Source: Hahnella aquatica (GTDB lineage Bacteria; Pseudomonadota; Gammaproteobacteria; Burkholderiales; Burkholderiaceae_A). Taken from it: a DNA stretch of 64,000 nucleotides. The notes below the pieces were generated by a model, which was given only the letters and a program-made list of their open reading frames with translations, searched no databases and was not told where the DNA came from. The stretch is taken from assembly GCA_965194505.1 (NCBI GenBank), contig OZ239144.1, positions 186,001 through 250,000 on the forward strand. The letters run 5' to 3'. How positions within the stretch are numbered: the stretch's first letter is position 1; every line of letters starts with the position of its first letter. Positions 55,140-63,500 of the stretch are shown piece by piece. Both the position numbers and the translations under genes were made by a program.

Positions 55140-56143
55140 ACGTTCTGCTCACGGGTGGGGCTGGTTACATTGGCAGCCATATGGCAGTGGCCCTGGCGCA
55201 GGCGGGGCACCGGCCTGTCGTGCTCGAAAACTTCTGCAACAGCAAGCCAAGTGTCATGGCTCGGGTCGCTGCCCTGAGCGGCCAAGCGGTTCCGCTGGTG
55301 CAGGCCGATGTGCGAGACACCTCTGCCGTGGTTCGTGCGATCACCGAGCACCGCATCGAGGCCGTGGTGCACTTTGCGGCCTTGAAGGCCGTTGGGGAGT
55401 CGGTGGCCAAGCCGATGCTCTACTTTGACAACAACATCGGCGGTCTGCTGTCGCTGGTGCGGGCTATGCAATCCACGGGCTGTCGTCAGATGGTTTTCTC
55501 GAGCAGTGCGGTGGTCTATGGGGACCCAGCCCGGGTGCCCATCTCCGAAGAGGATCCTGTCGGCTACACCAATGCCTACGCGCAGACCAAACTGGTCGGC
55601 GAACAATGCCTGCAGACCTTGAGCCAGTCCGATCCCAGTTGGCGGGTGGCGGTGCTTCGTTATTTCAACCCGGTGGGCGCGCACCCGTCTGGCCAGATTG
55701 GTGAAGACCCCTCAGGCATCCCGAACAACCTGGTGCCTTACATTGCCCAGGTGGCTGTGGGCCGGCGCGACCGACTGCAGGTGTTTGGGTCCGACTACGC
55801 CACGCCAGATGGCACCGGCGTTCGAGATTACATCCACATTCAAGATTTGGTGGCAGGGCACTTGGCGTCGTTGCGGGTGTTGGGGGAGCAGGGCTCGCAC
55901 CTCGTGAATCTTGGCACCGGCCGCGGCTATAGCGTGATGGAGGTGATCGACGCCTACGCCAGGGCCAGTGGCCGGCCGATTCCCTACGAGGTGGCGCCGC
56001 GCCGCCCGGGCGATGTCGCCACCGTATTCACCGACCCAACTCGAGCCCAAGCCCTGCTTGGCTGGCAGGCGCAGTTTGGTTTGGATGACATGTGCCGCAG
56101 CAGTTGGCACTGGCAGCAGCAGAACCCGAACGGCTACCCGTAG
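55136..56143 (+). CDS. galE: UDP-glucose 4-epimerase
   Basis: Interconverts UDP-Glc and UDP-Gal. The 335-aa extended SDR has NVLLTGGAGYIGSHMAVAL, HFAALKAVGESVAKP, SSSAVVYGDP, and YAQTKLVGE with the catalytic Tyr/Lys, plus GTGVRDYIHIQDL. Length is normal. Its product is the substrate of the nearby glf. Its last bases lie in the repeat shared with the epimerase at 57093. Confidence 0.95.
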   Translation: MNVLLTGGAGYIGSHMAVALAQAGHRPVVLENFCNSKPSVMARVAALSGQAVPLVQADVRDTSAVVRAITEHRIEAVVHFAALKAVGESVAKPMLYFDNNIGGLLSLVRAMQSTGCRQMVFSSSAVVYGDPARVPISEEDPVGYTNAYAQTKLVGEQCLQTLSQSDPSWRVAVLRYFNPVGAHPSGQIGEDPSGIPNNLVPYIAQVAVGRRDRLQVFGSDYATPDGTGVRDYIHIQDLVAGHLASLRVLGEQGSHLVNLGTGRGYSVMEVIDAYARASGRPIPYEVAPRRPGDVATVFTDPTRAQALLGWQAQFGLDDMCRSSWHWQQQNPNGYP

Positions 56144-56273
56144 TAACTTCGGTACCGCGCCAAAAACCTCCCAATGCCTTCTCGCAACGGTGTGTAGGGG
56201 GCAAAGCCAGTGAGTACCTTTAGGGCGTCCGTGTTGGCATCGGTGGTGGGCCGGTGGTCGAGCGCCTGGATCA
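56134..56273 (-). pseudogene. Remnant of a UDP-GlcA 4-epimerase gene 3' end
   Basis: The minus strand reads LIQALDHRPTTDANTDA then LKVLTGFAPYTPLREGIGRF and LARYRSYYG-stop. This matches the intact gene at 57093-58139 (VIQALDHPPTT... and ...NTDALKALTGFAPYTPLREG...YRGYYG-stop), with roughly 57 codons deleted in frame between TT and NTDA and everything upstream lost. It overlaps the galE 3' end by 10 bp, and its broken end touches the toxin stop codon. Confidence 0.88.
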
Positions 56274-56687
56274 ATCCCAGTCGTAATCGCTGGGTTTCAC
56301 CGGTTGCCTCCCTTCAGGCGCATTCTTCAGCAGAAGCATGTCGCCGGTGATCAGCGTCGCGTGTTTTTCGCAGTCCAGTAGGGCCCAGAGGTGGGTGTCA
56401 TTTGGATCGGGTGCCTCATGGTTCAGGCCTGCGGGTTCTCGCCAGATGGCGTTGGCCGTGATGTCGGTGAGGAGGCTGTCGATCTGATCAACCGATAGGC
56501 CATGCGCAATCTGTATCTTCGGTCGAGTCAAGACGGCTTGATATTCGGCGAGAAGCGCTGGGGACAGTAGAAATTGAAGTCGGCCATCGAGCATCGAATC
56601 CAGCAGGCGGGCCGTGGGACTGTCTCTCTGGCTGGTCAGGAGCGCAGCCACCACAACATTTGTGTCGACGATGACCAGCCGCGGCAT
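56271..56687 (-). CDS. PIN-domain toxin (VapC-like)
   Basis: A 138-aa putative ribonuclease. MPRLVIVDTNVVVAALLT gives the first Asp, SPALLAEYQAVLTRP the Glu, PDPNDTHLWALLD and LITGD the remaining acidic residues of the PIN metal site. It matches the PIN family often annotated as a toxin-antitoxin component. Stop TGA lies in the epimerase remnant. The start overlaps the antitoxin stop (TGATG). Confidence 0.9.
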   Translation of the reverse strand: MPRLVIVDTNVVVAALLTSQRDSPTARLLDSMLDGRLQFLLSPALLAEYQAVLTRPKIQIAHGLSVDQIDSLLTDITANAIWREPAGLNHEAPDPNDTHLWALLDCEKHATLITGDMLLLKNAPEGRQPVKPSDYDWD

Positions 56688-56923
56688 CAGCCGGCCCGAT
56701 GCGCGCGTGTCTCCGTTGTCGAGAGATCCAGAGCCTCTGCCTCGGTCAATTTTGATTGGGCTCGGGCCTGCGCGACCAACTCTCTGGCGTGTGAGACAGG
56801 CTTGATGCCTCTCAGGATGAGCCCCTCTTCGATGATTTTCCCAATAGGGCGGCCTTGACGAACGGACGCCTCTTTCAGCGCCTGGTGGATCGCGTCATCG
56901 AGAGAGATGGTCAGCCGGCTCAT
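56687..56923 (-). CDS. Ribbon-helix-helix antitoxin partner of the PIN toxin
   Basis: A 78-aa protein, MSRLTISLDDAIHQALKEASVRQGRPIGKIIEEGLI, which is the Arc/MetJ-type DNA-binding fold, followed by an acidic/Ala-rich tail that would wrap the toxin. AAGGAG precedes ATG 56923. It is translationally coupled to the toxin gene and probably binds the direct repeats upstream. Confidence 0.88.
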   Translation of the reverse strand: MSRLTISLDDAIHQALKEASVRQGRPIGKIIEEGLILRGIKPVSHARELVAQARAQSKLTEAEALDLSTTETRAHRAG

Positions 56924-56967
56924 GCGGAGCTCCTTTGGAAGGGAAACCGATTAGGACGTGAGATTAA

Positions 56968-56992
56968 CACCAACTCACCAAAGCACCAACTC
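56968..56992 (-). promoter_or_regulatory. Direct repeats, candidate operator of the PIN toxin-antitoxin pair
   Basis: CACCAACTC occurs at 56968-56976 and again at 56984-56992, a 16-bp spacing, about 45 bp upstream of the antitoxin start. A minus-strand TTGAAA near 57010 could be the -35. Ribbon-helix-helix repressors often bind such paired sites. Confidence 0.5.
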
Positions 56993-57092
56993 GTCATCCT
57001 ATCAATTTCAACGGCAGGTTGGGCTCAGCTCGCTGCGCCGACAACTCCCACCTGAACTGCTCTGCGCGGGCTCCGCCACCCTGCAGTGGCAG

Positions 57093-58139
57093 CTACCCGT
57101 AGTAGCCCCGGTACCACGCCACAAACCTCCCAATCCCCTCCCGCAGCGGCGTGTAGGGTGCAAATCCAGTGAGTGCTTTTAGGGCGTCCGTATTGGCATA
57201 GGTGGCAGGCACATCCCCCGGCTGCATGGGCATGAGCTTTTGTTTGGCCTTCATGCCCAGGGCATCCTCAATGGCCGCAATGAACTCGGTGAGCGGCTCG
57301 GGGTGGTGGTTGCCAATGTTGAGCACCCGATGGGCGGCCATCTGCTCGAAGGCGAAATCCTGCCCGGCTGAATCCGTGGTGGTGGGCGGGTGATCGAGCG
57401 CCTGGATCACGCCTTCGACGATGTCGTCTACATAGGTGAAATCACGCTGCATCTGGCCGTGGTTGTAGACCTCGATGGTCTCGCCCGCCAAGATGGCCCG
57501 CACAAACTTGAAGGCCGCCATGTCCGGCCGGCCCCAGGGGCCGTAGACCGTGAAGAATCGCAGGCCGGTCATGGGAATGCCAAAGAGATGGCTGTAAGTG
57601 TGGCCCATGAGTTCGTTGGCCTTCTTCGTGGCCGCGTAGAGCGAGACGGGGTGGTCCACCGGCTGGGACTCCGAAAACGGCAGCGCTTTGTTGCCCCCGT
57701 AAACGCTTGAGGAACTCGCATAGACCAGGTGGGGGCCGCTGCCATGGTCTCCCTTGCCTAGGCCCAGCGTCTCTCGTTGCGCCCGCACGCCCTCCAGAAT
57801 GTTCAGAAAGCCCGTGATGTTGCTGTCGATATAGGCATGGGGGTGGGTGAGGGAGTAGCGCACCCCGGCCTGGGCTGCAAGGTGCACCACTCCATCGAAA
57901 GGGTGGGAATCAAATAGCGCTCGCATAGCAGCCTGGTCTTCGAGGCTGGCCTTCACGAAGGTGAAGCGCTGCGCGCCCGGCCCTTCCTGAATGCGCGAAA
58001 GGCGAGCCTCTTTGAGCGTGGGGTCGTAGTAGTCGTTGAGGTCGTCGAGCCCCACCACGGCATCGCCTCTGGCCAGGAGCCGCTCGCTCACGAAGTGGCC
58101 GATAAAGCCGGCTGCGCCGGTGACGAGTATTTTTTTCAA
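57093..58139 (-). CDS. UDP-glucuronate 4-epimerase-like NAD-dependent epimerase
   Basis: A 348-aa extended SDR resembling UDP-GlcA 4-epimerases: KKILVTGAAGFIGHFVSERLL, DDLNDYYDPTLKEARL (typical of the GAE group), HLAAQAGVRYSLTHPHAY, SSSSVYGGNKALPFSE and YAATKKANE with the catalytic Tyr/Lys. It would make UDP-GalA. No ATG is available near the N-terminus: TTG 58139 begins right at KKILVTG, and TTG 58175 would overlap hemF. A broken duplicate of its 3' end lies at 56134-56273. Confidence 0.88.
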   Translation of the reverse strand: MKKILVTGAAGFIGHFVSERLLARGDAVVGLDDLNDYYDPTLKEARLSRIQEGPGAQRFTFVKASLEDQAAMRALFDSHPFDGVVHLAAQAGVRYSLTHPHAYIDSNITGFLNILEGVRAQRETLGLGKGDHGSGPHLVYASSSSVYGGNKALPFSESQPVDHPVSLYAATKKANELMGHTYSHLFGIPMTGLRFFTVYGPWGRPDMAAFKFVRAILAGETIEVYNHGQMQRDFTYVDDIVEGVIQALDHPPTTTDSAGQDFAFEQMAAHRVLNIGNHHPEPLTEFIAAIEDALGMKAKQKLMPMQPGDVPATYANTDALKALTGFAPYTPLREGIGRFVAWYRGYYG

Positions 58140-58144
58140 AAGGA

Positions 58145-59083
58145 TCAGACGTTTAGTGAGTCCAAACCCAACCAATCCCTCGGCTTGATCACTTCATAAA
58201 GCTTGGCCTCGGGGCTGCCCGGCTCGGGGTGCCAGTCGTAGCGCCATTTCACGATCGGCGGCATGCTCATCAGAATGCTCTCGGCCCGCCCGCCACTCTG
58301 CAGCCCAAAGTGGGTGCCGCGGTCGTAGACCAGGTTGAACTCGACATAGCGGCCGCGCCGGTAGGCCTGGAAATCCCGCTCGCGCTCGCCGAACGGCGTA
58401 TTGCGCCGCCGCACCACAATGGGCAGGTAGGCATCTACCACGGCATTGCCCACGGCCTGGGTCATGGCAAAGCTCTGCTCAAAGCCGAGTTCCGCAAAGT
58501 CGTCAAAGAAGACGCCACCCACCCCCCGGGCCTCGCCACGGTGCTTCAAATAAAAGTACTCATCGCACCACTTCTTGAAGCGTGGGTAGAGCGCATCGCC
58601 AAAGGGTGCGAGCGCCTGCTGGCAGGTGCGATGGAAGTGCTCAGCATCTTCCTCGGATGGGTAGTAGGGGGTGAGGTCCATCCCGCCGCCAAACCACCAG
58701 ATGTCCTCCTCGCCCGCCTTCACCGCCTTGGCCACGAGCACGCGCACGTTGGCATGCACGGTGGGCACATAGGGATTACGCGGGTGAAAGACCAGTGACA
58801 CGCCAATCGCCTCAAAGCCTCGGCCAGAGAGCTCGGGCCGCGCCGCGGTGGCCGAGGGGGGAAGACGGTCCCCGCGCACATGGGAGAAGCCCACGCCGGC
58901 GCGCTCCATCAGGCCACCCTCTTCAATCATGCGTGAGCGGCCATCACCCCGCAGCGGTGAACTTTCTTCCTTGGTCCAGGCGTCTTCTATGAAGGGCTGG
59001 CCGTCCGCATCACCCACCGCAGCGGTGATGCGGTCTTGCAGCCCCATGAAGTAATCGCGCAGGCGTTGAATGTCGATGGCCAT
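58145..59083 (-). CDS. hemF: Oxygen-dependent coproporphyrinogen III oxidase
   Basis: Oxidatively decarboxylates coproporphyrinogen III in heme synthesis using O2. The 312-aa protein has GGVNFSHV-like GAGVSHV (AGVGFSHVRG), VLVFHPRNPYVPTVHANVR, WWFGGGMDLTPYYP, CDEYFYLKHRGEARGVGGVFFDD and GRYVEFNLVYDRGTHFGLQSGGR, all strong family landmarks. Length is normal. It is between the two sugar-nucleotide genes on the same strand, with 39 bp to ugd. Confidence 0.97.
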   Translation of the reverse strand: MAIDIQRLRDYFMGLQDRITAAVGDADGQPFIEDAWTKEESSPLRGDGRSRMIEEGGLMERAGVGFSHVRGDRLPPSATAARPELSGRGFEAIGVSLVFHPRNPYVPTVHANVRVLVAKAVKAGEEDIWWFGGGMDLTPYYPSEEDAEHFHRTCQQALAPFGDALYPRFKKWCDEYFYLKHRGEARGVGGVFFDDFAELGFEQSFAMTQAVGNAVVDAYLPIVVRRRNTPFGERERDFQAYRRGRYVEFNLVYDRGTHFGLQSGGRAESILMSMPPIVKWRYDWHPEPGSPEAKLYEVIKPRDWLGLDSLNV

Positions 59084-59122
59084 AAAATCTCCAGCGAAAA
59101 GTTTTTAGACCTAGCGGCCGAT

Positions 59123-60457
59123 CTAGTGGCTGATCTTGCGACCGATGGCCTCGTAGACAAGCCCATACTGAGCGAGCATGGTCGGGTCGTAGAGGTTGCG
59201 GCCATCGAACACGCGTTTGGATTTGAGCTCCTGCGCCATCACATCGAAGCTTGGGCTGCGGAACTCTTTCCACTCCGTGACGATCACGAGCGCATCGGCA
59301 CCCTTCAACGCCTCGTTGGCGCGGGCGGCGTAATCGATTCGGCTGCCAAGCACACGCTTGGCTTCGTCCACGGCCACTGGGTCGTAGGCGCAGACGGTGG
59401 CGCCTCGCGCAAGCAGAGCCTCGATGATCACGCGGCTGGGCGCCTCGCGCATGTCATCGGTGTTGGGCTTAAAGGCCAGGCCCCATAGGGCAAACCGCTT
59501 GCCGCCCAAATTCTCGCCAAAGGTCTTCACAATCTTGTTCACAAGCACGGACTTCTGGTCTTCGTTGGCCGCTTCCACAGCACCGAGCACCTGCAGGCCG
59601 TGACCATGCTCTGCCGCGGTTTTGATGAGGGCTTTGACGTCCTTCGGAAAGCAGGAGCCGCCATAGCCACAGCCCGCGTAGAGGAAGTCGTAACCAATGC
59701 GGGAGTCTGATCCAATGCCCATGCGCACATGCTCGATGTCTGCGCCGAGCGTCTCGGCGAGGTTCGCGAGCTCGTTCATGAATGAGATGCGCGTGGCGAG
59801 CATGGCGTTGGCGGCGTACTTGGTGAGCTCTGCCGAGCGCACGTCCATCACCATGATCTTGTCGTGGTTGCGCTGGAAGGGCGCGTAGAGCTGGCGCATG
59901 ACTTCGATGGCGCGCGGGGCATCTGCACCGACCACAATGCGGTCCGGCCGCTGAAAGTCTTCGACAGCCGCCCCCTCTTTCAAGAACTCGGGGTTGGAGG
60001 CGACATAAAACGGCGTGTTTGCCGCCGCACCCCCGCGCTCGGCCAGTGTGCTGGCAATCGTGGCGCGAACCTTGTCCGCTGTGCCGACAGGCACGGTGCT
60101 CTTGTCGACCACAATCTTTTCACTGGTCATGTGCAGGCCGATGTTGCGGGCCGCCGCAAGCACGTATTGAAGGTCTGCGGAGCCGTCTTCATCGGGCGGG
60201 GTGCCCACCGCGATGAACTGCACCAGGCCATGGGCGACGGCCTCTTCTACATTCGTGGTGAACCGCAGGCGGCCGGCGGCGGCATTCTTGCGCACCATCT
60301 CCAGCAGGCCGGGTTCATGGATGGGGATGTCGCCCTCGTTGAGGATCTTGATCTTCTCTGCATCGACGTCCAAGCAGAGCACGTCGTTGCCTGTGTCGGC
60401 CAGGCAGGCGCCCGTCACCAGGCCCACGTAGCCTGTTCCCACGATTGAAATCTTCAT
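59123..60457 (-). CDS. ugd: UDP-glucose 6-dehydrogenase
   Basis: Two-step NAD-dependent oxidation of UDP-Glc to UDP-GlcA. The 444-aa protein has the N-terminal MKISIVGTGYVGLVTGACLADTGN, KSTVPVGTADK, NPEFLKEGAAVEDF, the catalytic Cys in GCGYGGSCFPKDVKAL and LWGLAFKPNTDDMREAPS. Length is normal. Its product feeds UDP-xylose synthase (52696) and the 4-epimerase (57093). Confidence 0.96.
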   Translation of the reverse strand: MKISIVGTGYVGLVTGACLADTGNDVLCLDVDAEKIKILNEGDIPIHEPGLLEMVRKNAAAGRLRFTTNVEEAVAHGLVQFIAVGTPPDEDGSADLQYVLAAARNIGLHMTSEKIVVDKSTVPVGTADKVRATIASTLAERGGAAANTPFYVASNPEFLKEGAAVEDFQRPDRIVVGADAPRAIEVMRQLYAPFQRNHDKIMVMDVRSAELTKYAANAMLATRISFMNELANLAETLGADIEHVRMGIGSDSRIGYDFLYAGCGYGGSCFPKDVKALIKTAAEHGHGLQVLGAVEAANEDQKSVLVNKIVKTFGENLGGKRFALWGLAFKPNTDDMREAPSRVIIEALLARGATVCAYDPVAVDEAKRVLGSRIDYAARANEALKGADALVIVTEWKEFRSPSFDVMAQELKSKRVFDGRNLYDPTMLAQYGLVYEAIGRKISH

Positions 60458-60555
60458 GAGCCCGATTCTAATCGAGGGTTGTTGCGGGATCGGGGTCGGG
60501 TTCCCGACGTGCTCTGGGCGTTCCGCCCCGCCGCCCTTCGTGCCAAAATCACTGT

Positions 60556-63500
60556 ATGCCTCATAGCTTTGTTCACCTGCGCATGCATTCGGAGTATTCG
60601 GTCGTCGACGGCATCTGCCGCCTGGACGACGCCGTGGCTGCCGCGGCAGCGGACGGCCAGCAGGCTCTGGGCCTCACAGACCTGGGCAATACCTTCGGTT
60701 TCATCAAGTTCTATGGCGCTGCCCGGGCCAAGGGCGTGAAGCCCTTGCTGGGGGCGGACCTCTACGTCACGAACCCGCTGGACCGAGACGCTCCTTACCG
60801 TGTGCTGCTGCTGGTGCAGAACGACCAAGGCTATAAGAATCTCTGCACCTTGATCAGCCGAGCCTGGCTCACGAATTCCTACAAAGACCGGGGCGAGGTC
60901 AGGTTCGAATGGTTCTCGGAGCCCGCCCAGCCGGCCGGTGCCACTCCGGGCACTCTGGCCTCCGGCAACCCCGCCCCAGCCCCCCTCCACCACGGCCTCA
61001 TCTGCCTCTCCGGTGGTCCGGCCGGTGAAGTGGGCCAAGCGCTGCTGCGCGGTGGTGAGCAGGCACTTGCTTTGGCTCAGGATGCCGCCCAGCGCTACCA
61101 CGCCGTATTCGCAGACCGCTTCTACCTTGAGGTTCAGCGCGCCGGCACCCCGGAGGACGACCGCCTGGTGAGCCAGACCGCGGGCCTGGCCGCCAGCCTG
61201 GGCATTCCGTTGGTGGCCACTCACCCTATTCAGTTTGTAAAGCCCACAGACTTCCGCTCCCACGAGGCCAAGGTGTGCATTGCGGAGGGCGAGACCCTTG
61301 CCAACGCCCGCCGCAACCGCCGCTTCACGCCCGAGCAGTTCCTCAAAACCCAGGCTGAGATGGCCGACTTGTTCTCGGACCTGCCCTCGGCCATCGAGAA
61401 CACGGCCCGCATTGCCGCGCGCTGCAGCCTCACGCTTCAACTGGGCAAGCCTCAGCTCCCAGACTTCCCCACCCCGAATGGCGAGAGCCTAGAAGACTAT
61501 TTGCGCAGCCAGAGCGCCCTGGGGCTCGAGCGCCGCCTCGAAGAGCGCTACCCAGACCCCGAGATCCGCGCCGCGCAGCAAGCCACCTACGAGGCCCGCC
61601 TCGCACTGGAGTGCGACACCATCATTCAGATGGGCTTCCCGGGCTACTTCTTGATCGTGGCGGACTTCATCAACTGGGCCAAGAACAACGGCGTGCCTGT
61701 GGGCCCGGGCCGCGGCTCGGGCGCAGGCTCGCTCGTGGCCTATTGCCTGGGCATCACAGACTTAGACCCACTTCCGTATGCTCTACTCTTCGAGCGCTTC
61801 TTGAACCCCGAGCGGGTCTCCATGCCGGACTTCGACATCGACTTCTGCCAAGAGAAGCGCCAGCGGGTGATCGACTACGTGCGCGAGCGCTACGGCAAGG
61901 AGGCCGTGAGCCAGATCGTGACCTTCGGCACCATGGCCTCGCGGGCCGTGATTCGGGATGCCGGCCGGGTGTTGGACCTCCCCTACAACTTTTGCGACCA
62001 ACTCTCCAAGCTCATCCCCGTGGTGCAGAACAAGCCGCTCTCACTCAAAGAGGCCATGGAGAAGGAGCCCATCCTCGCCGAGCGCGCCCAGAAGGAAGAC
62101 GAGGTGCGCGAACTGCTTGCGGTGGCCTCCCCGCTGGAAGACTTGGTGCGCAACGTGGGCATGCACGCCGGGGGCGTGCTGATTGCGCCCGGCCAGCTCA
62201 CAGACTTCTGCCCGCTCTACCAGGCGCCCGGCTCCAAGGGCGATGAGGGCGTGGTGAGCATGTACGACAAGGATGACGTCGAGGCCGCGGGCCTGGTGAA
62301 GTTTGACTTCCTGGGCTTGAAGAACTTGACGGTCATTCAGATGGCCGTGGACACCATCAACGCCGCCCGTAATAAAGCCGGCGAAGCGCCGCTCAAGCTG
62401 CAAGACTTGAACAGCTTTGATGACCCTGCCGCCTACCAGGTGCTCAAAGATGCCAACACCACGGGCATCTTCCAGGTGGAATCTGCGGGCATGCGGCGCT
62501 ACCTGTTGAAGCTGCAGCCCGATCAGTTCGAGGACATCATCGCCATGTTGGCCCTCTACCGCCCGGGTCCGCTCAACTCCGGCATGGTGGACGACTTCAT
62601 CGTTCGCAAGCGTGGCCAGCAGAAGATTGATTACTTCCACTCAGACCTGCAGGAGTGCCTGGCCCCCACCTATGGGGTGATCGTCTACCAAGAACAGGTC
62701 ATGCAGATTGCGCAGATCATCGCGGGCTACTCGCTGGGCGGTGCGGACCTCCTGCGCCGGGCCATGGGCAAGAAGAAGCCCGAGGAAATGGCCCAGCAGC
62801 GCAGCATCTTTTTGGAGGGCGCGCGTGCGAAGGGCCACAGCGAGCCGCTTGCCATCCAACTCTTTGACCTCATGGAGAAGTTTGCCGAGTACGGCTTTAA
62901 CAAGAGCCACACGGCGGCCTACGCCGTCATCACCTACCAAACGGCCTGGTTGAAAGCCCATTACCCGGCCGAGTTCATGGCCGCCACCCTGAGTGCGGAC
63001 TTGGATGACACCGACAAGGTGGCCTTTCTCGTGCAGGACGCCAAGGCCAATGGCATTTCAGTGTTGCCGCCCGACATCAATGCCTCGGGTTACCGGTTCG
63101 AGCCGGAGGGTGCGGCCGCGCAGACCACCCGCTCCGCGAAGGCGGACCAGCCACAGGCCTCTCAATCCGCCCAGGCCATTCGGTATGGCTTGGGCGCCAT
63201 TCGAGGGGTGGGCGAGGCTGCTGTGATGAACATTCTGGCCTCGCGGGCCGAGGGCGGCGCATCCCAAGACTCACCTTACAAAGACCTCTTTGACTTCGTG
63301 CGCCGAGTGGACCGCCGCATTGTGAACAAGCGAGCCATGGAAGCCCTGGTGAAGGCCGGTGCTTTCGATGGCCTGCACCCGCAGGGCAGGGTGGGCCGCG
63401 CCCAACTGGTGGCGGCCATTGGGCTGGCTGTGCAGGCGGCGGATGATGCCGAGGCGCATGCCGACCAGGCAGGCCTCTTTGGTGAGGTGGGCGCAGACGC

